From: an uncultured Anaerolineae bacterium
GTDB taxonomy: Bacteria > Chloroflexota > Anaerolineae > Promineifilales > Promineifilaceae
Length of the DNA stretch: 64,000 nt
Direction of reading: 5' to 3'
Assembly (NCBI GenBank): GCA_905479495.1
Contig: CAJQMR010000024.1
Location: 53,589 to 117,588, forward strand
Shown piece by piece: positions 50,558 to 60,603 of the stretch (positions are counted from its first letter, which is position 1; the number at the start of each line of letters is the position of its first letter). Under the pieces are notes generated by a model that saw nothing but the letters and a program-made list of their open reading frames with translations, was not told the origin of the DNA and searched no databases. The position numbers and the translations under genes are program-made.

Positions 50558-52559
50558 ACAGTGAAACTGCCGTTAGCTGAAGCTCATCATCTGCTGGGGA
50601 ACCATCATGAGCTAAAAGCGGCAGGCGCGCACCGGTGGCCGGGTTGTACAGACCTACTTTGAGGTGGTAGGTGCCTGGCTGCAAGTGTGGCGGAATTTGT
50701 AAACAGTGCAGGTCGCCCATAACTAAGTTTGGCTGCCAACGACTGGTCGGGGAAAAACCAAAGGCGGGGGCGCTATCTCGTTGAGCCTGAACAAAGCCAT
50801 CTTCTGCGGCAAAGTGCATAAAGACGGTGTAGTCAGTGGTAACGGCCGTTTCCGTCTGCCAGTAAAGGGTGGCACACAGGGCACCACCCAAAACCGGTTC
50901 CGGCTCGGACAATTCGTAACCTAGTAGTTGGATATAGTCGGCAAATTGCGTGGGAAGGGCGACGGCCGTTTCTGGCAGCCCTTCCGCCATTGTCCATTGC
51001 TGTCCCAGCCAATCCAGTGTTGTTTGCGCTGTAGGGGCAAACTTGCCGCCAGCTTCCTGTAATTCAAAGATGCGTTGCAACATCGCCCCAGTTGCTGGTT
51101 GCGGCTCCGCCATCTGGGTAAGCAAAACCACGTCATCCTGAAAATAAATGGCTTCATACCCAAAGTAACCCACGGCCGTTTCAATACTGTTGAGGAAGAT
51201 CCGAGCATTGACGCCCCAGCGCCAGTCACTTAAGTTGAGCAGCAAATAATCCGTTTGAGGGAAACCAAACGGCCGTTCCTCTAACTTCAGCCGATCGTAG
51301 AACAAACTGTACTTGGGCCTTAAGGAGAGGTGAGGACCATAATTCATCATCGTGGCCACTGCCACTTGAGGTGGCAGCAAGGCCATTGCCTCATCAAAAG
51401 CAGCGCGGTTACTAATTGGCTTCAGTCCATAGACAGGATAATACGGGTCACGAACAGGCGTGGTGAATGGATTATCTAAAAACCAGGCAACACCCAGGCT
51501 CAGAATCAACCAGCTAAGGAAAACGGCCGTAGGCAACTGCGGCCGCCAACGGCGCAAACGGTCTACCCCTTGAACAGCTGCCAGAATCAAAAAAGGGATA
51601 GCGGGAGAAAGGTATTGGAAATAGATGCTGCTCTGGCTAGGTACATCTGAAAGCAAATTATAAACAATGGCCGGCATGGCTACTGCCAGCGCAAGCGGAG
51701 ACAGTAGGGGAAGAAAGCCCAAAGGCAGTAGCAGCTTAAGCAAAAATTGCTGCCGAAACGGCTGGCTTAGATGTTCGCGCCAGACAAAACCAGGCTGTGT
51801 CAACAACGTACGCACAATTTGGCCCAAATCTTCTCCTAACCAGGCATAGCGGGCCACTGAATCGGACCCAGCGCCACGGAAATGGGGAATAATGACGAAG
51901 ATAGCGATGATCGAATAGGCCAATCCCCCGACGGCCCAAATACCGCCAAGTGCGTATCGCTTATGACGCAAAATTACGTACAGCCCCAGGGCAAACACCG
52001 TAAACCCGATCTCTTCACGGCAGATGAGCGCCAGAAAAACAAAAAGCGAGGCCCAAACCAGTCGTTCTGCTTCCAACATATCAATTGCCATCAATAAAAA
52101 GAACACAACAAAGGTTACTGGATGAAAATCAAAACGGTTGACAAAGCCGATGATAGGCATTAAAAGATAAGCCAGGGCAAAGGCCCGCGCCAAGTTGTGA
52201 TTGGCTAACTGCCGCCGGGCAATACGGTAAGCCGGAATAGCCCCCAGCCCTAGCAGCAGCGACTGCACCACAAGCATGATGTTTACGTTGGGCCACAAAC
52301 CATATAGGGGAGCCAGCAGCAAAAAGATAAACTGGACATGATCGCCCAGATAATGCTCTACTTCAATGGTGCTAGCAAACCAACGCCCTTGCCACGTATT
52401 CCAAATGACCTGGCTTTTGATCCCTAAATCATAAACGGTAGAGTTGAGTCGCTCGTGACGAAGAATGGCATAAGCAGCCAAAATAATTGTCCAAACGGCC
52501 GTTCCACCCAACAAAATAGGATACTGTTTTACCTTTCGGCGCAGTGCAGAAATGAGCAT
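50550..52559 (-). CDS. DUF2079-family membrane protein
   Basis: A 669-residue protein with about ten to twelve helices, recognised by the DUF2079 pattern YDLGIKSQVIWNTWQGRWF, HYLGDHVQFIFLLLAPLYGLWPN and FDFHPVTFVVFFLLMAIDML. It is a predicted GT-C type membrane glycosyltransferase-like protein of unknown function. The C-terminal 180 residues are extracytoplasmic with beta character. Starts are 29 bp apart from the divergent gene at 52589 or 52607, so their promoters must overlap the coding ends. Confidence 0.8.
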   Translation of the reverse strand: MLISALRRKVKQYPILLGGTAVWTIILAAYAILRHERLNSTVYDLGIKSQVIWNTWQGRWFASTIEVEHYLGDHVQFIFLLLAPLYGLWPNVNIMLVVQSLLLGLGAIPAYRIARRQLANHNLARAFALAYLLMPIIGFVNRFDFHPVTFVVFFLLMAIDMLEAERLVWASLFVFLALICREEIGFTVFALGLYVILRHKRYALGGIWAVGGLAYSIIAIFVIIPHFRGAGSDSVARYAWLGEDLGQIVRTLLTQPGFVWREHLSQPFRQQFLLKLLLPLGFLPLLSPLALAVAMPAIVYNLLSDVPSQSSIYFQYLSPAIPFLILAAVQGVDRLRRWRPQLPTAVFLSWLILSLGVAWFLDNPFTTPVRDPYYPVYGLKPISNRAAFDEAMALLPPQVAVATMMNYGPHLSLRPKYSLFYDRLKLEERPFGFPQTDYLLLNLSDWRWGVNARIFLNSIETAVGYFGYEAIYFQDDVVLLTQMAEPQPATGAMLQRIFELQEAGGKFAPTAQTTLDWLGQQWTMAEGLPETAVALPTQFADYIQLLGYELSEPEPVLGGALCATLYWQTETAVTTDYTVFMHFAAEDGFVQAQRDSAPAFGFSPTSRWQPNLVMGDLHCLQIPPHLQPGTYHLKVGLYNPATGARLPLLAHDGSPADDELQLTAVSLSN

Positions 52560-52606
52560 ACCCTAGAGTTTAACAAAATCATCTGATAGTGGTAATCTTG
52601 GCAGCT

Positions 52607-55144
52607 ATGAATGCCCAGGCCACAACAGAACAGAAACAGGGAGAAACGGCCGTATCCGCCACAGCCGCGAACCAGCTCCCAAAACAAGACCAATGGCTAC
52701 TGCCGGTGGCACTGCTTTACCTGGCGACGGCTGCCCTCATAACGTGGCCAGTGGCAGCAAATCTGAGCAGCAAGATTGCCGGTGAAGGCGTGGACATCTA
52801 CTCTCACTTGTGGACCTTTCATTGGATTCGCGATGCCTTGCTCAGTGGCCAATCTCCTTTTTTAACAAACCAAATTTTTTATCCCACCGGCGTTTCGCTG
52901 GCCAACCACAACATCGCCTGGCTGCAAATCTTGCTCTGGATACCTTTGCAAGCCGTGCTGGGTAGCATTGCTGCTTACAACGTGCTGTTTCTGGGCGTTT
53001 TGGTTGCCAATGGCATAACTATGTATCTATTGGCGCGCGAAATACTGCGCAATCGGGGAGCGGCTTTTGTTAGCGGGCTGATTTTTGCCTCCTGGCCATA
53101 CGTATTAACCCAAAATGAACACCCCAATTTTATGTTTGTGGCTTGGGTACCACTGGCGCTCCTGTTTCTGCGGCGAACGGTCCAGGAGCAGCATCTACGA
53201 TCGGCGCTGCTGGCCGGCCTCTGTCTGGCGCTGACAGGTTGGGTGCGCTGGCAGCTGCTCATGATAACGGCCGTTCCCGTCGCCATATACACGTTGGCAT
53301 TGCTGTGGCCACAAAGCTGGGCTGAACGGGCTGAAAGCTTTCGCTGGTTACTCCTGGCCAGTGGGGTAACGACTATTTTGCTGCTACCTATCGCCGTGCC
53401 AGTGGCTACTTACCAGCTCACCCGCGACAATCCAGAAGATCTGTACCTGGATGAGCATGAGCAGAAACAGACGGACCTGCTGGCCTACATCACCCCATCA
53501 CCACTGCACCCATTGTGGGACTCCACCCTTTCCACTATTTTCGGCCGTTTCCACGGCAACTTTGATGTACAGAACCAGCAGCGACGGCCGTTTTTAGGAT
53601 ACTCTGTACTGCTGTTGGCTTTGGCTGGCGCCGTCGCTGCCTATTCCCGGTCGCGCGTTTGGCTCTTGATGGCTGCCATGCTCTTCTTGCTGGCCTTAGG
53701 TCCCATCTTGCGCATCAATGGTGTACTGTATCCGGGCGTGCCTATGCCGTATCGGCTGCTAGCCGACGTCCCCCTGATGCGGCTACTGCGGCTAACGGAC
53801 CGGATTAACATTTTACTGGGGCTGCCGCTGGGTCTGTTGGCTGGATTCGGCTCTATGGCTGTTTTAAATAAACTGAAACGGCCATCCCGCCAGATGCTAT
53901 TTCTTGGCGCAATTGGCGTTCTGATTCTCGCCGAGTATGCGGCTTTTCCTTACCCGGAGAGCGAAACGGCCGTGCCCGCCTGGCTGGCAGATTTAGCCCA
54001 GGCACCGGATGATTTTACCCTGCTGCATCTGCCAAACCACGAGCACGAGTTCAACAAGTTTTATATGTATTACCAGACCGTTCACGGCCAGCCGCTGGTG
54101 AACGGCAAGGTTGCCCGCATCCCGCGTGAGGCATTGGCCTTTTGGCAGGATGTGCCCCTCCTGGCTGAACTGCAAAGCGAAGCAGCCGTACAAATAAATC
54201 GCTCAGATATTGGCAGGCAGCTTGCTTTGCTACACGAAGCAAACGTCCGTTACATTGTGCTGCATAAAGCTCTTGCCGCACCCGGGCAGATAGCCGCCTG
54301 GCGCAACTGGTTCACCATGTCGCCATTTTATGAAGATGATGAACTGGTCGTCTATACTACTAACCCCGCTGCCGGGCAGGAATTCAAGCTGGCAACTATG
54401 CTAACGTCGGAGATCGGCCTGATTCGTTGGACTGTGAACCCGGATACGGCCGTTGCTGAGGGTATCATCAAGGTGGATGCACGCTTGGGCAGCCAGACAG
54501 CCGTGACCGCTGATTTACCCGTCTGCTTACAGCTGCGCAATGAAGCCAATGACATCTTGCAGGAACAGTGCCAAATGCTAACCGACCGCTGGCAGGCAAA
54601 TGAACTGCGCCAGGTCAGCGCGGAACTATCGGTGGATACGGCCGTGCCGCCGGGCCAATATATTTTAACCTGGGAAATTACTGGCGAACCTGGCATCGAA
54701 CCAGTGGTTTTGGGAGCTGCTACCGTTGCTGCCTACACGCCAAAAGCCACACCTCAGATAGATTGGGAAGATAAAATCAGCCTACCTGCATATGATTTAG
54801 AGGTAAGCGACGAAGCAATGCGTCTGACATTTTATTGGCAGGCCAAGTCGGACATGGAAAAATCTTACAAATATTTTGTCCACCTGGTCGATACGACGAG
54901 CGGCGTAGTGACCGCCCAGGTAGACGCTGCCCCACGCGGCTGGACATACCTCACAACAGCCTGGACACCGGGCGAGCGCATTCATGAGACCGTCTTTTTG
55001 TCCTTCTCAGATGTTTCCCCCGGCACTTACAATGTGATGGTTGGCTGGTATGATGAAGCCAACGGTAGCCGTCTGACGGCCGTTTCCCCATCCACATCTG
55101 CGCCAGAAACGGCCGCTTTTCTAACCCAAATTACCGTTCCTTAA
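52607..55144 (+). CDS. Large membrane glycosyltransferase-like protein (YfhO-type)
   Basis: About 845 residues (frame open from GTG 52589, MNAQATTEQ chosen). About ten helices in the first 440 residues carry motifs of the GT-C/YfhO-like superfamily (DIYSHLWTFHWIRDALLSGQ; NQIFYPTGVSLANHN; EHPNFMFVAWVPLALL; PYRLLADVPLMRLLRLTDR). The rest is extracytoplasmic and includes a beta-rich domain with ESETAVPAWLADLAQAPDDF and YFVHLVDTTSGVVTAQ. It probably uses polyprenyl-phosphate sugars. Same-strand neighbour is a nitroreductase pseudogene. Enzyme role is inference. Confidence 0.72.
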   Translation: MNAQATTEQKQGETAVSATAANQLPKQDQWLLPVALLYLATAALITWPVAANLSSKIAGEGVDIYSHLWTFHWIRDALLSGQSPFLTNQIFYPTGVSLANHNIAWLQILLWIPLQAVLGSIAAYNVLFLGVLVANGITMYLLAREILRNRGAAFVSGLIFASWPYVLTQNEHPNFMFVAWVPLALLFLRRTVQEQHLRSALLAGLCLALTGWVRWQLLMITAVPVAIYTLALLWPQSWAERAESFRWLLLASGVTTILLLPIAVPVATYQLTRDNPEDLYLDEHEQKQTDLLAYITPSPLHPLWDSTLSTIFGRFHGNFDVQNQQRRPFLGYSVLLLALAGAVAAYSRSRVWLLMAAMLFLLALGPILRINGVLYPGVPMPYRLLADVPLMRLLRLTDRINILLGLPLGLLAGFGSMAVLNKLKRPSRQMLFLGAIGVLILAEYAAFPYPESETAVPAWLADLAQAPDDFTLLHLPNHEHEFNKFYMYYQTVHGQPLVNGKVARIPREALAFWQDVPLLAELQSEAAVQINRSDIGRQLALLHEANVRYIVLHKALAAPGQIAAWRNWFTMSPFYEDDELVVYTTNPAAGQEFKLATMLTSEIGLIRWTVNPDTAVAEGIIKVDARLGSQTAVTADLPVCLQLRNEANDILQEQCQMLTDRWQANELRQVSAELSVDTAVPPGQYILTWEITGEPGIEPVVLGAATVAAYTPKATPQIDWEDKISLPAYDLEVSDEAMRLTFYWQAKSDMEKSYKYFVHLVDTTSGVVTAQVDAAPRGWTYLTTAWTPGERIHETVFLSFSDVSPGTYNVMVGWYDEANGSRLTAVSPSTSAPETAAFLTQITVP

Positions 55145-55158
55145 CCAGAACATCACTC

Positions 55159-55678
55159 ATTCGTGATGACATCAAAGAAAAGCAGTTCACTCGGCTGCCA
55201 CAATTTGTGGCAAATGACCAGTTTACCGAAGAACACCTGGCCGATTCGTGGAAGTAGGACGGCTGACCGCGAGCAGCATGAACCGGCAGCCGTGGCATTT
55301 TATTGTGGTTAAGAGCCCAGAGACGCTTGATCAACTGGGAAATTTAGCGCGGTCAGGACTCTATATTGCCGAGGCTCCTTTAGCAATTGTGGTAACGATT
55401 GAAAAGGAATCACCTTTTGGCGTATCTGATGCCAGTCGTGCGATCCAGTCGATGGTTTTAACCGCTTGGGGCACAAGGATTGGCTCGAATTGGGTGGGAT
55501 TCAAGAACCTGAGCGACGTAGGTGCATTATTGGATTTACCCGAACCATTTGAGGTATTGGCGGTACTATCTTTTGGCTACCCAACGCAAACGATAGGCCA
55601 GGGGAAAAACAGCGGAAGCCACTGGCAGAAGTCGCTTCCCGAGAACGATTCGGACAACCATTTTCAGCCACAGTGTAA
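55159..55678 (+). pseudogene. Nitroreductase-family gene with two frameshifts
   Basis: Three frames read together give one nitroreductase: a first part (IKEKQFTRLPQFVANDQF), then GRLTASSMNRQPWHFIVV with the FMN-binding region, and a last part (KKQRKPLAEVASRERFGQPF) ending at TAA 55676-55678. The frame shifts by one base at about 55246 (one base missing before VEVGRL) and by one base in an A-run at 55605-55609. The start codon also cannot be found. Either the gene is dead or there are two sequencing errors; the second shift lies in a homopolymer. Nearest residues keep the expected spacing, so decay seems recent. Confidence 0.8.
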
Positions 55679-55684
55679 GCGTAT

Positions 55685-55751
55685 GTGAGGGTGCGCCTCT
55701 CCGAAACGCAGCCCTGAGGGCTGAGATTTCCCGGAGAGGCATCACCCTCAC
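55685..55751. terminator. Long hairpin, bidirectional terminator candidate
   Basis: GTGAGGGTGCGCCTCTCCG (55685-55703) pairs with CGGAGAGGCATCACCCTCAC (55732-55751) apart from one bulge, with an inner CAGCCCTGAGGGCTG stem. It lies between the pseudogene and the convergent lipoprotein stop. Confidence 0.6.
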
Positions 55752-55768
55752 CTCTTTTAGAATGACGT

Positions 55769-58744
55769 CTACCGACCCATCACCCGAGCCAACGTCTCAC
55801 AAGCAGGACACCCCCCATTTTGCCGGATCATGGCATATCCCGCCTGTGGATCATCGCCCCAATAGGTAAAATCAACATTAAAGACAATAATCATCCGAAC
55901 CTTTCCTGTATTGGCAGCCACGCTCACGGCTTCGGCCAACCAGGCCGCATGTTGGGCCACTGTCGTTCCCGCTGCCCAGCCAAACCGTTCTGGCACGCCC
56001 CCATAATCTTCACCCGATAAATAGCCCAGCTCCGTAAAGCAAACCGGCTTGCCCAGTTGAGCATAAACATTCAACGTTGGCAGCAAATACCAGCTGTAAT
56101 GGGCACTGCCTGTAGGATGACCGGAAACCGTGGAGGGTGAACTGGCACCCGCATTGTAATGTGCCCCAATGCAGTCTGCGTAGCTGGCCCCACCGGCAGC
56201 TAGCATCCCGGACATGTAGCGGTTATCGGCCCAGGCATTTGTGGTGTTATCAAAGCCAGTTGGGGCAGGCGCACCGCTGATGACCATCACATTGGGATTG
56301 GCCGCTTTAATGGCATTGTAAGCGGGCGCGAGCATATTGTTTACATAGCTGGCCGGATCGATTTGCCCGGCAGGCCATTCAAAGTCGATATTCATCTCAT
56401 TCCAAACTTCAATGGCATCTGGTCCCAAAGCCGCCACCCCCGCTAAGAACTGAACATATTCACCAAAGTTGATGTATTCGGGATAGGTGTTCGCGCCGGG
56501 AATGCTTAACAACACCTTGAATCCGAGCGCATGGGCATCATTAATTCGTCCAGCCAAATCATTGGGATTTGCGCCTTCGCCCCATTTGTGTTGGAACTTC
56601 ACCCAGTTCATGCCGGCTGAAGCCATGAGGGTGGGATTGCTAAAGGTGTGCGTCTGCCCGCCTAATTCAAAACCACCAACGGCTACTGGCGGTGCGGAAA
56701 CAGGTGGCGGTGGGCCTGAAGGCGGTGCCGCAGCGGGGGCTGTGGCTTCTGGCGTCGCTTCAGGAGCTGGGGGTGGGGCTTCGGCCACAACATTGTCTGG
56801 AGCGGCAGCGACTATTTCTTCAGTTACATCTTCAAGCGCACTGATGTCAACGGCCGTATCCACCTCAACCAAAGAGGCGGCAATCCAGCCCGTTTGCTCT
56901 CCATCAATATTTTCAAAGGCAATATAAAACCAGTAGCCAAACTCATCCCGCCCAAGAATCTCAAGCTCACTGTCTCGGAGGAGTACGCCAGGAAATTTAT
57001 CGTACCCTTCTCCGGGACCAATACGCACATTGGCGTTAACCTTCAAAATCCCGGTCACGGTTACAGCATCTTCGTCTCTTTCGGCCACTTCCTCCGCTTC
57101 CCCAGCAACGGCAACGGTTATTGGCAGCGTCCCCAAAGATGTGCTTTCATTGCCTGAAAGGAAATCGACCTGAAGCGTAAACTCACCGGGGTCGGCGGAG
57201 CCTTCCCAGCTAAATGATGTTTCGCTGCCACTTTCAGTAACAACGATATTTTCCTCATCGTCTAAAACGGTCCAAACGATGGCAGGGGCGTCTGCTTGAG
57301 CGGAGTCGGGCAGTTGCATCGGCGTGGTAAAAGCGACACCACGTAGATTGTGTTTAACGGCCGTTTCCATCCGAGCTGCAACAGTAGCCGGGTGCATCAA
57401 CCAAACTTTGCCTGCTTCGACTGTGTAATAATAAGCCGAACTTAATCCATCCCATTCTATGGCCGAAATATCACCAGAAAGAGCTGCCTCGATTGGCGTC
57501 TCTGGTTCAAATTCGGATGCATCAACCACAAGCTCAACTTCACCAAAATGCGTGAGTTGATCTTCGGCGGTTAGCAGTGTCCATGAATCATCTGCGTGGA
57601 TAACGGGGGCAGAAGGAATTAAGGCGACCAATTTGCGCCGGTCAATATTGTCTGTAGCCCAGGCAAGCAGCTGATCGGCATTTCCTCCTGCTATATACAT
57701 AGATGGATCGAGAGGGAGCAAGAGATAAACGGTGTCGGCTACTCTACCCAGTGCAGACCAATCATATCCCTCAAGCTCACGCACCGCGTCTGCATTTTGA
57801 GGCGGAGCGAGAGTCAGAATAAGATTTTTCTCCTCCGCGTCCAAAGCCTCAGCCAAATTTTGGACAAATGTGGTAAAGGCCTCTTGGTGCTCAGCTCCCA
57901 CGCCTTGATAGTTCAGGTTGATACCTGCATACGGTTCTATCATTTCCACGACGGCTTCTATTTGCGCCGTTTGTGCCGCTTCATCAGCCAGAAATGTCGC
58001 CAAAGCTTCCGCGTCTATTTCGTCGCTCACATTTGTCAGCTGCAGGTATGGGTTTGTTACATCTGCGGGCACATCTGAAAGTGAGCCTTCCAATTCGCCA
58101 TCAGCGCCTAAGTGCAGGGTAGTGACGGTGGCTTCTGTATATTCCTCAGACCATGTGACGTCTTCGCTCCAAACACCACCCGCTGTGATTTCATCGGGGG
58201 CTTTCACCTGCACAAAAGCAATGGCCCGGAACAACTCTTGATTGGCGACATGTCGCTGCCGCGTGTCTCGATCGTACTCTGCGGGAACAAATACCCAGGA
58301 TGTACCATTCCAGCCGTATAAATCGATTAGATTTATATCAAAATCTTCCGGAATGTTGAGAGTCATTTCACCGCTAACGGCCGTATCCCCCCCATCAATC
58401 AAATACACATCGCTCACCAAACTAACGTCGGTGGGCAAAGGGTCAATATTGGCTGTGGCCAAATCACCAGCCGCAACGGCCGTCACATTGACAGCGCTTT
58501 GGCTGGTGATGGCAATTTCTCCGGCAATTTCTGGAACGGCTTCACTTTCTTCTTCGGTGGGGGCTTCGGTGGGAACGGCCGTTTCCACCACGGCTGTTTC
58601 TGGATCGACCACTTGTTCATCATCAGATTGTTTTTCCTGACAACCCGCAATAAACAAAAGAACCACAACAAAAATGATAAACAAACGTTTTATGTTGTGG
58701 ACGACACCATTTAAATCTGAGATTCGCTTTTTTTCCACGACCAT
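55769..58744 (-). CDS. Surface lipoprotein with glycosidase-like and SH3 domains
   Basis: The 991-residue protein starts with a signal peptide whose lipobox is LFIAGC (Cys35), followed by Thr/Glu-rich linker. Residues about 150-430 form a GH18-like barrel in which the expected catalytic DxxDxDxE region reads INLNYQGV, so it is probably inactive. An SH3b-type domain (VNANVRIGPGEGYDKFPG) follows, then a Pro/Ala-rich linker and a clan-A glycosidase barrel with EVWNEMN (acid/base Glu) and VCFTELGYLSGE (nucleophile Glu). It probably binds and cleaves a polysaccharide at the cell surface. Substrate unknown. Confidence 0.82.
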   Translation of the reverse strand: MVVEKKRISDLNGVVHNIKRLFIIFVVVLLFIAGCQEKQSDDEQVVDPETAVVETAVPTEAPTEEESEAVPEIAGEIAITSQSAVNVTAVAAGDLATANIDPLPTDVSLVSDVYLIDGGDTAVSGEMTLNIPEDFDINLIDLYGWNGTSWVFVPAEYDRDTRQRHVANQELFRAIAFVQVKAPDEITAGGVWSEDVTWSEEYTEATVTTLHLGADGELEGSLSDVPADVTNPYLQLTNVSDEIDAEALATFLADEAAQTAQIEAVVEMIEPYAGINLNYQGVGAEHQEAFTTFVQNLAEALDAEEKNLILTLAPPQNADAVRELEGYDWSALGRVADTVYLLLPLDPSMYIAGGNADQLLAWATDNIDRRKLVALIPSAPVIHADDSWTLLTAEDQLTHFGEVELVVDASEFEPETPIEAALSGDISAIEWDGLSSAYYYTVEAGKVWLMHPATVAARMETAVKHNLRGVAFTTPMQLPDSAQADAPAIVWTVLDDEENIVVTESGSETSFSWEGSADPGEFTLQVDFLSGNESTSLGTLPITVAVAGEAEEVAERDEDAVTVTGILKVNANVRIGPGEGYDKFPGVLLRDSELEILGRDEFGYWFYIAFENIDGEQTGWIAASLVEVDTAVDISALEDVTEEIVAAAPDNVVAEAPPPAPEATPEATAPAAAPPSGPPPPVSAPPVAVGGFELGGQTHTFSNPTLMASAGMNWVKFQHKWGEGANPNDLAGRINDAHALGFKVLLSIPGANTYPEYINFGEYVQFLAGVAALGPDAIEVWNEMNIDFEWPAGQIDPASYVNNMLAPAYNAIKAANPNVMVISGAPAPTGFDNTTNAWADNRYMSGMLAAGGASYADCIGAHYNAGASSPSTVSGHPTGSAHYSWYLLPTLNVYAQLGKPVCFTELGYLSGEDYGGVPERFGWAAGTTVAQHAAWLAEAVSVAANTGKVRMIIVFNVDFTYWGDDPQAGYAMIRQNGGCPACETLARVMGR

Positions 58745-58769
58745 CCACCTCCATGTAAGGATAGTAAAA

Positions 58770-59465
58770 TCAGCCTTCGTTAAATACCTGCTCGATCACT
58801 TCTTCAATCGGCGGGTCTTGAATGGTGAGATCATTGATGGCTAGATTGGTAAGGAGCCGGGTAGTAACCACGGCCGTTTCCGCCTTGGGCACGCGCAGCA
58901 CTGCCTGACCTTCTGTATAAGCAACAACTTCAGCAAACGGCCGTAACGCCTCCGCGCCCCGTCCATTGGTCGCTCCCGGTGCCAAATCCACCACGATGGT
59001 TTTGTGCGGCGAGAATTTTTGCACCAGCGCTGTTAAATCACCATCAAAGAGAATACGGCCGTGATGGATCACAATCACCCGCTGGCACAACGCCTCTACA
59101 TCCGCCATGTAATGGCTGGTGAGCAGCACCGAGGCCCCGTACCGCTGATTGTATTCCGCCACAAACTGCCGAATGCGCCGTTGGGCTGTGACGTCTAGGC
59201 CAATCGTTGGCTCATCCAAAAACAGCACCTTGGGCCGATGCAGCAGCGCGCCAGCAATCTCACATTTCATCCGCTCCCCCAACGATAAATTACGCACCGG
59301 CTTGTGAATCAACGGACCCAAATCCAGCAGTTCCGTTAGTTCGGCCAGCGTTTGGCGGTATTCATCTTCAGGGATGCTAAAAATCACCCGATTTAGCTCA
59401 AATGAATCGGCCGCTGGGATATCCCAAATAAGTTGATTACACTGAATCTCTCTGGTTACGTGCAC
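58770..59465 (-). pseudogene. Truncated ABC transporter ATPase, partial copy of the next gene
   Basis: The 231-residue frame begins MHVTREIQC then is 95 % identical in protein to residues from about 155 on of the gene at 59596, from NQLIWDIPAADSFEL to the end. It lacks the first half including the Walker A loop, so it cannot bind ATP by itself; it has the signature LSLGERMKCEIAG and Walker B VLFLDEPTIGLD. The breakpoint is near 59440. Silent sites differ far more than amino acids (in 147 bp I compared, about 23 base differences but one residue change), so the copies diverged under selection before truncation. Could still be expressed as a partner chain. Confidence 0.8.
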
Positions 59466-59595
59466 GGCTGCTCATTAGGCCACAGGAGGCAGATTCTACC
59501 TCAATCAAGGCATTTTTCATCAGCATCGGGCATCAGGAGCCAACAAATGTATGACACCCTTCCCTCTCTTTAAGTAAGCTACACTGGCTGCCATC

Positions 59596-60603
59596 TCATT
59601 GATCGGGTTCAGTGTTGAAGACTTGCTCGATTACTTCTTCAATGGGCGGATCTTGAATGGTCAGATCGTTGATGGCGAGATTGGTAAGCAGTTTGGTGGT
59701 AACTGCGGCTGTTTCCGCTTTTGGTACGCGCAAAACAGCCTGGCCCTCTGTATAAGCGACGACTTCGCCAAACGGCCGTAGTGCCTCCTCTCCTCGCCCA
59801 TTGGTAGCACCTGGCGCTAAATCAACCACGATTGTTTTGTGAGGGGAGAATTTTTGTACCAGGGCTATCAGGTCTCCATCAAACAGAATCTTGCCATGAT
59901 GGATCACAATCACCCGCTGGCACAACGCCTCCACATCGGCCATATAGTGGCTGGTCAGCAGCACCGAGGCCTCATACCTTTCGTTATATTCCGCCACAAA
60001 TTGCCGGATACGTCGCTGTGCCGTCACGTCCAGACCAATGGTCGGCTCGTCCAAAAATAGCACCTTGGGCCGGTGCAGCAATGCTCCGGCAATTTCACAC
60101 TTCATTCGCTCCCCTAATGATAAATTGCGTACCGGCTTGTGAATCAGCGGACCCAAATCTAGCAGTTCTGTAAGCTCAGCTAACGTATGGCGATATTCAT
60201 CGTCGGGGATACTGAAAATTACCCGGTTCAACTCAAATGAATCAGCCGCAGGAATATCCCAAATTAGTTGATTTCTCTGGCCAAGCACAAGCGTAATCTG
60301 TCGCAAGTATTCATTCTTCCTTTGCCACGGGGTAAACCCCAACACATCTGCTTGACCGTCGCTGGGATGCAGCAGCCCAGTCAACATTTTCAACGTTGTT
60401 GTCTTGCCCGCACCGTTCGGACCTAAAAAGCCTACAATTTCACCGGGAGCCACGGAAAAGGTAATATCCTCTACCGCTCGGATCTCTTTGGCTTTGCGTT
60501 TTACCAGGCTGCGCATCGCAGCACTCAACCCGGCTTCGCGTTCGTGGATGGTGTATATTTTTTGCAGGTTCCGAATGGAGATATAGGGGATTGTTGTGAC
60601 CAT
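59596..60603 (-). CDS. ABC-2-type transporter ATP-binding protein
   Basis: 335 residues from ATG 60603; the longer frame to 60711 starts inside the group II intron and is rejected. Walker A is GFLGPNGAGKTTTLKML, Q-loop region around VLGQRNQLIWD, signature NLSLGERMKCEIAG, Walker B VLFLDEPTIGLDV and H-loop LLTSHYMADV. It resembles ATPases of ABC-2 drug or lipid exporters (YadG/viologen exporter type). The usual permease genes do not follow; the truncated copy does, so permeases must be elsewhere or lost. The intron ends 60-70 bp upstream of the ATG and may have moved into its leader. Confidence 0.88.
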   Translation of the reverse strand: MVTTIPYISIRNLQKIYTIHEREAGLSAAMRSLVKRKAKEIRAVEDITFSVAPGEIVGFLGPNGAGKTTTLKMLTGLLHPSDGQADVLGFTPWQRKNEYLRQITLVLGQRNQLIWDIPAADSFELNRVIFSIPDDEYRHTLAELTELLDLGPLIHKPVRNLSLGERMKCEIAGALLHRPKVLFLDEPTIGLDVTAQRRIRQFVAEYNERYEASVLLTSHYMADVEALCQRVIVIHHGKILFDGDLIALVQKFSPHKTIVVDLAPGATNGRGEEALRPFGEVVAYTEGQAVLRVPKAETAAVTTKLLTNLAINDLTIQDPPIEEVIEQVFNTEPDQ

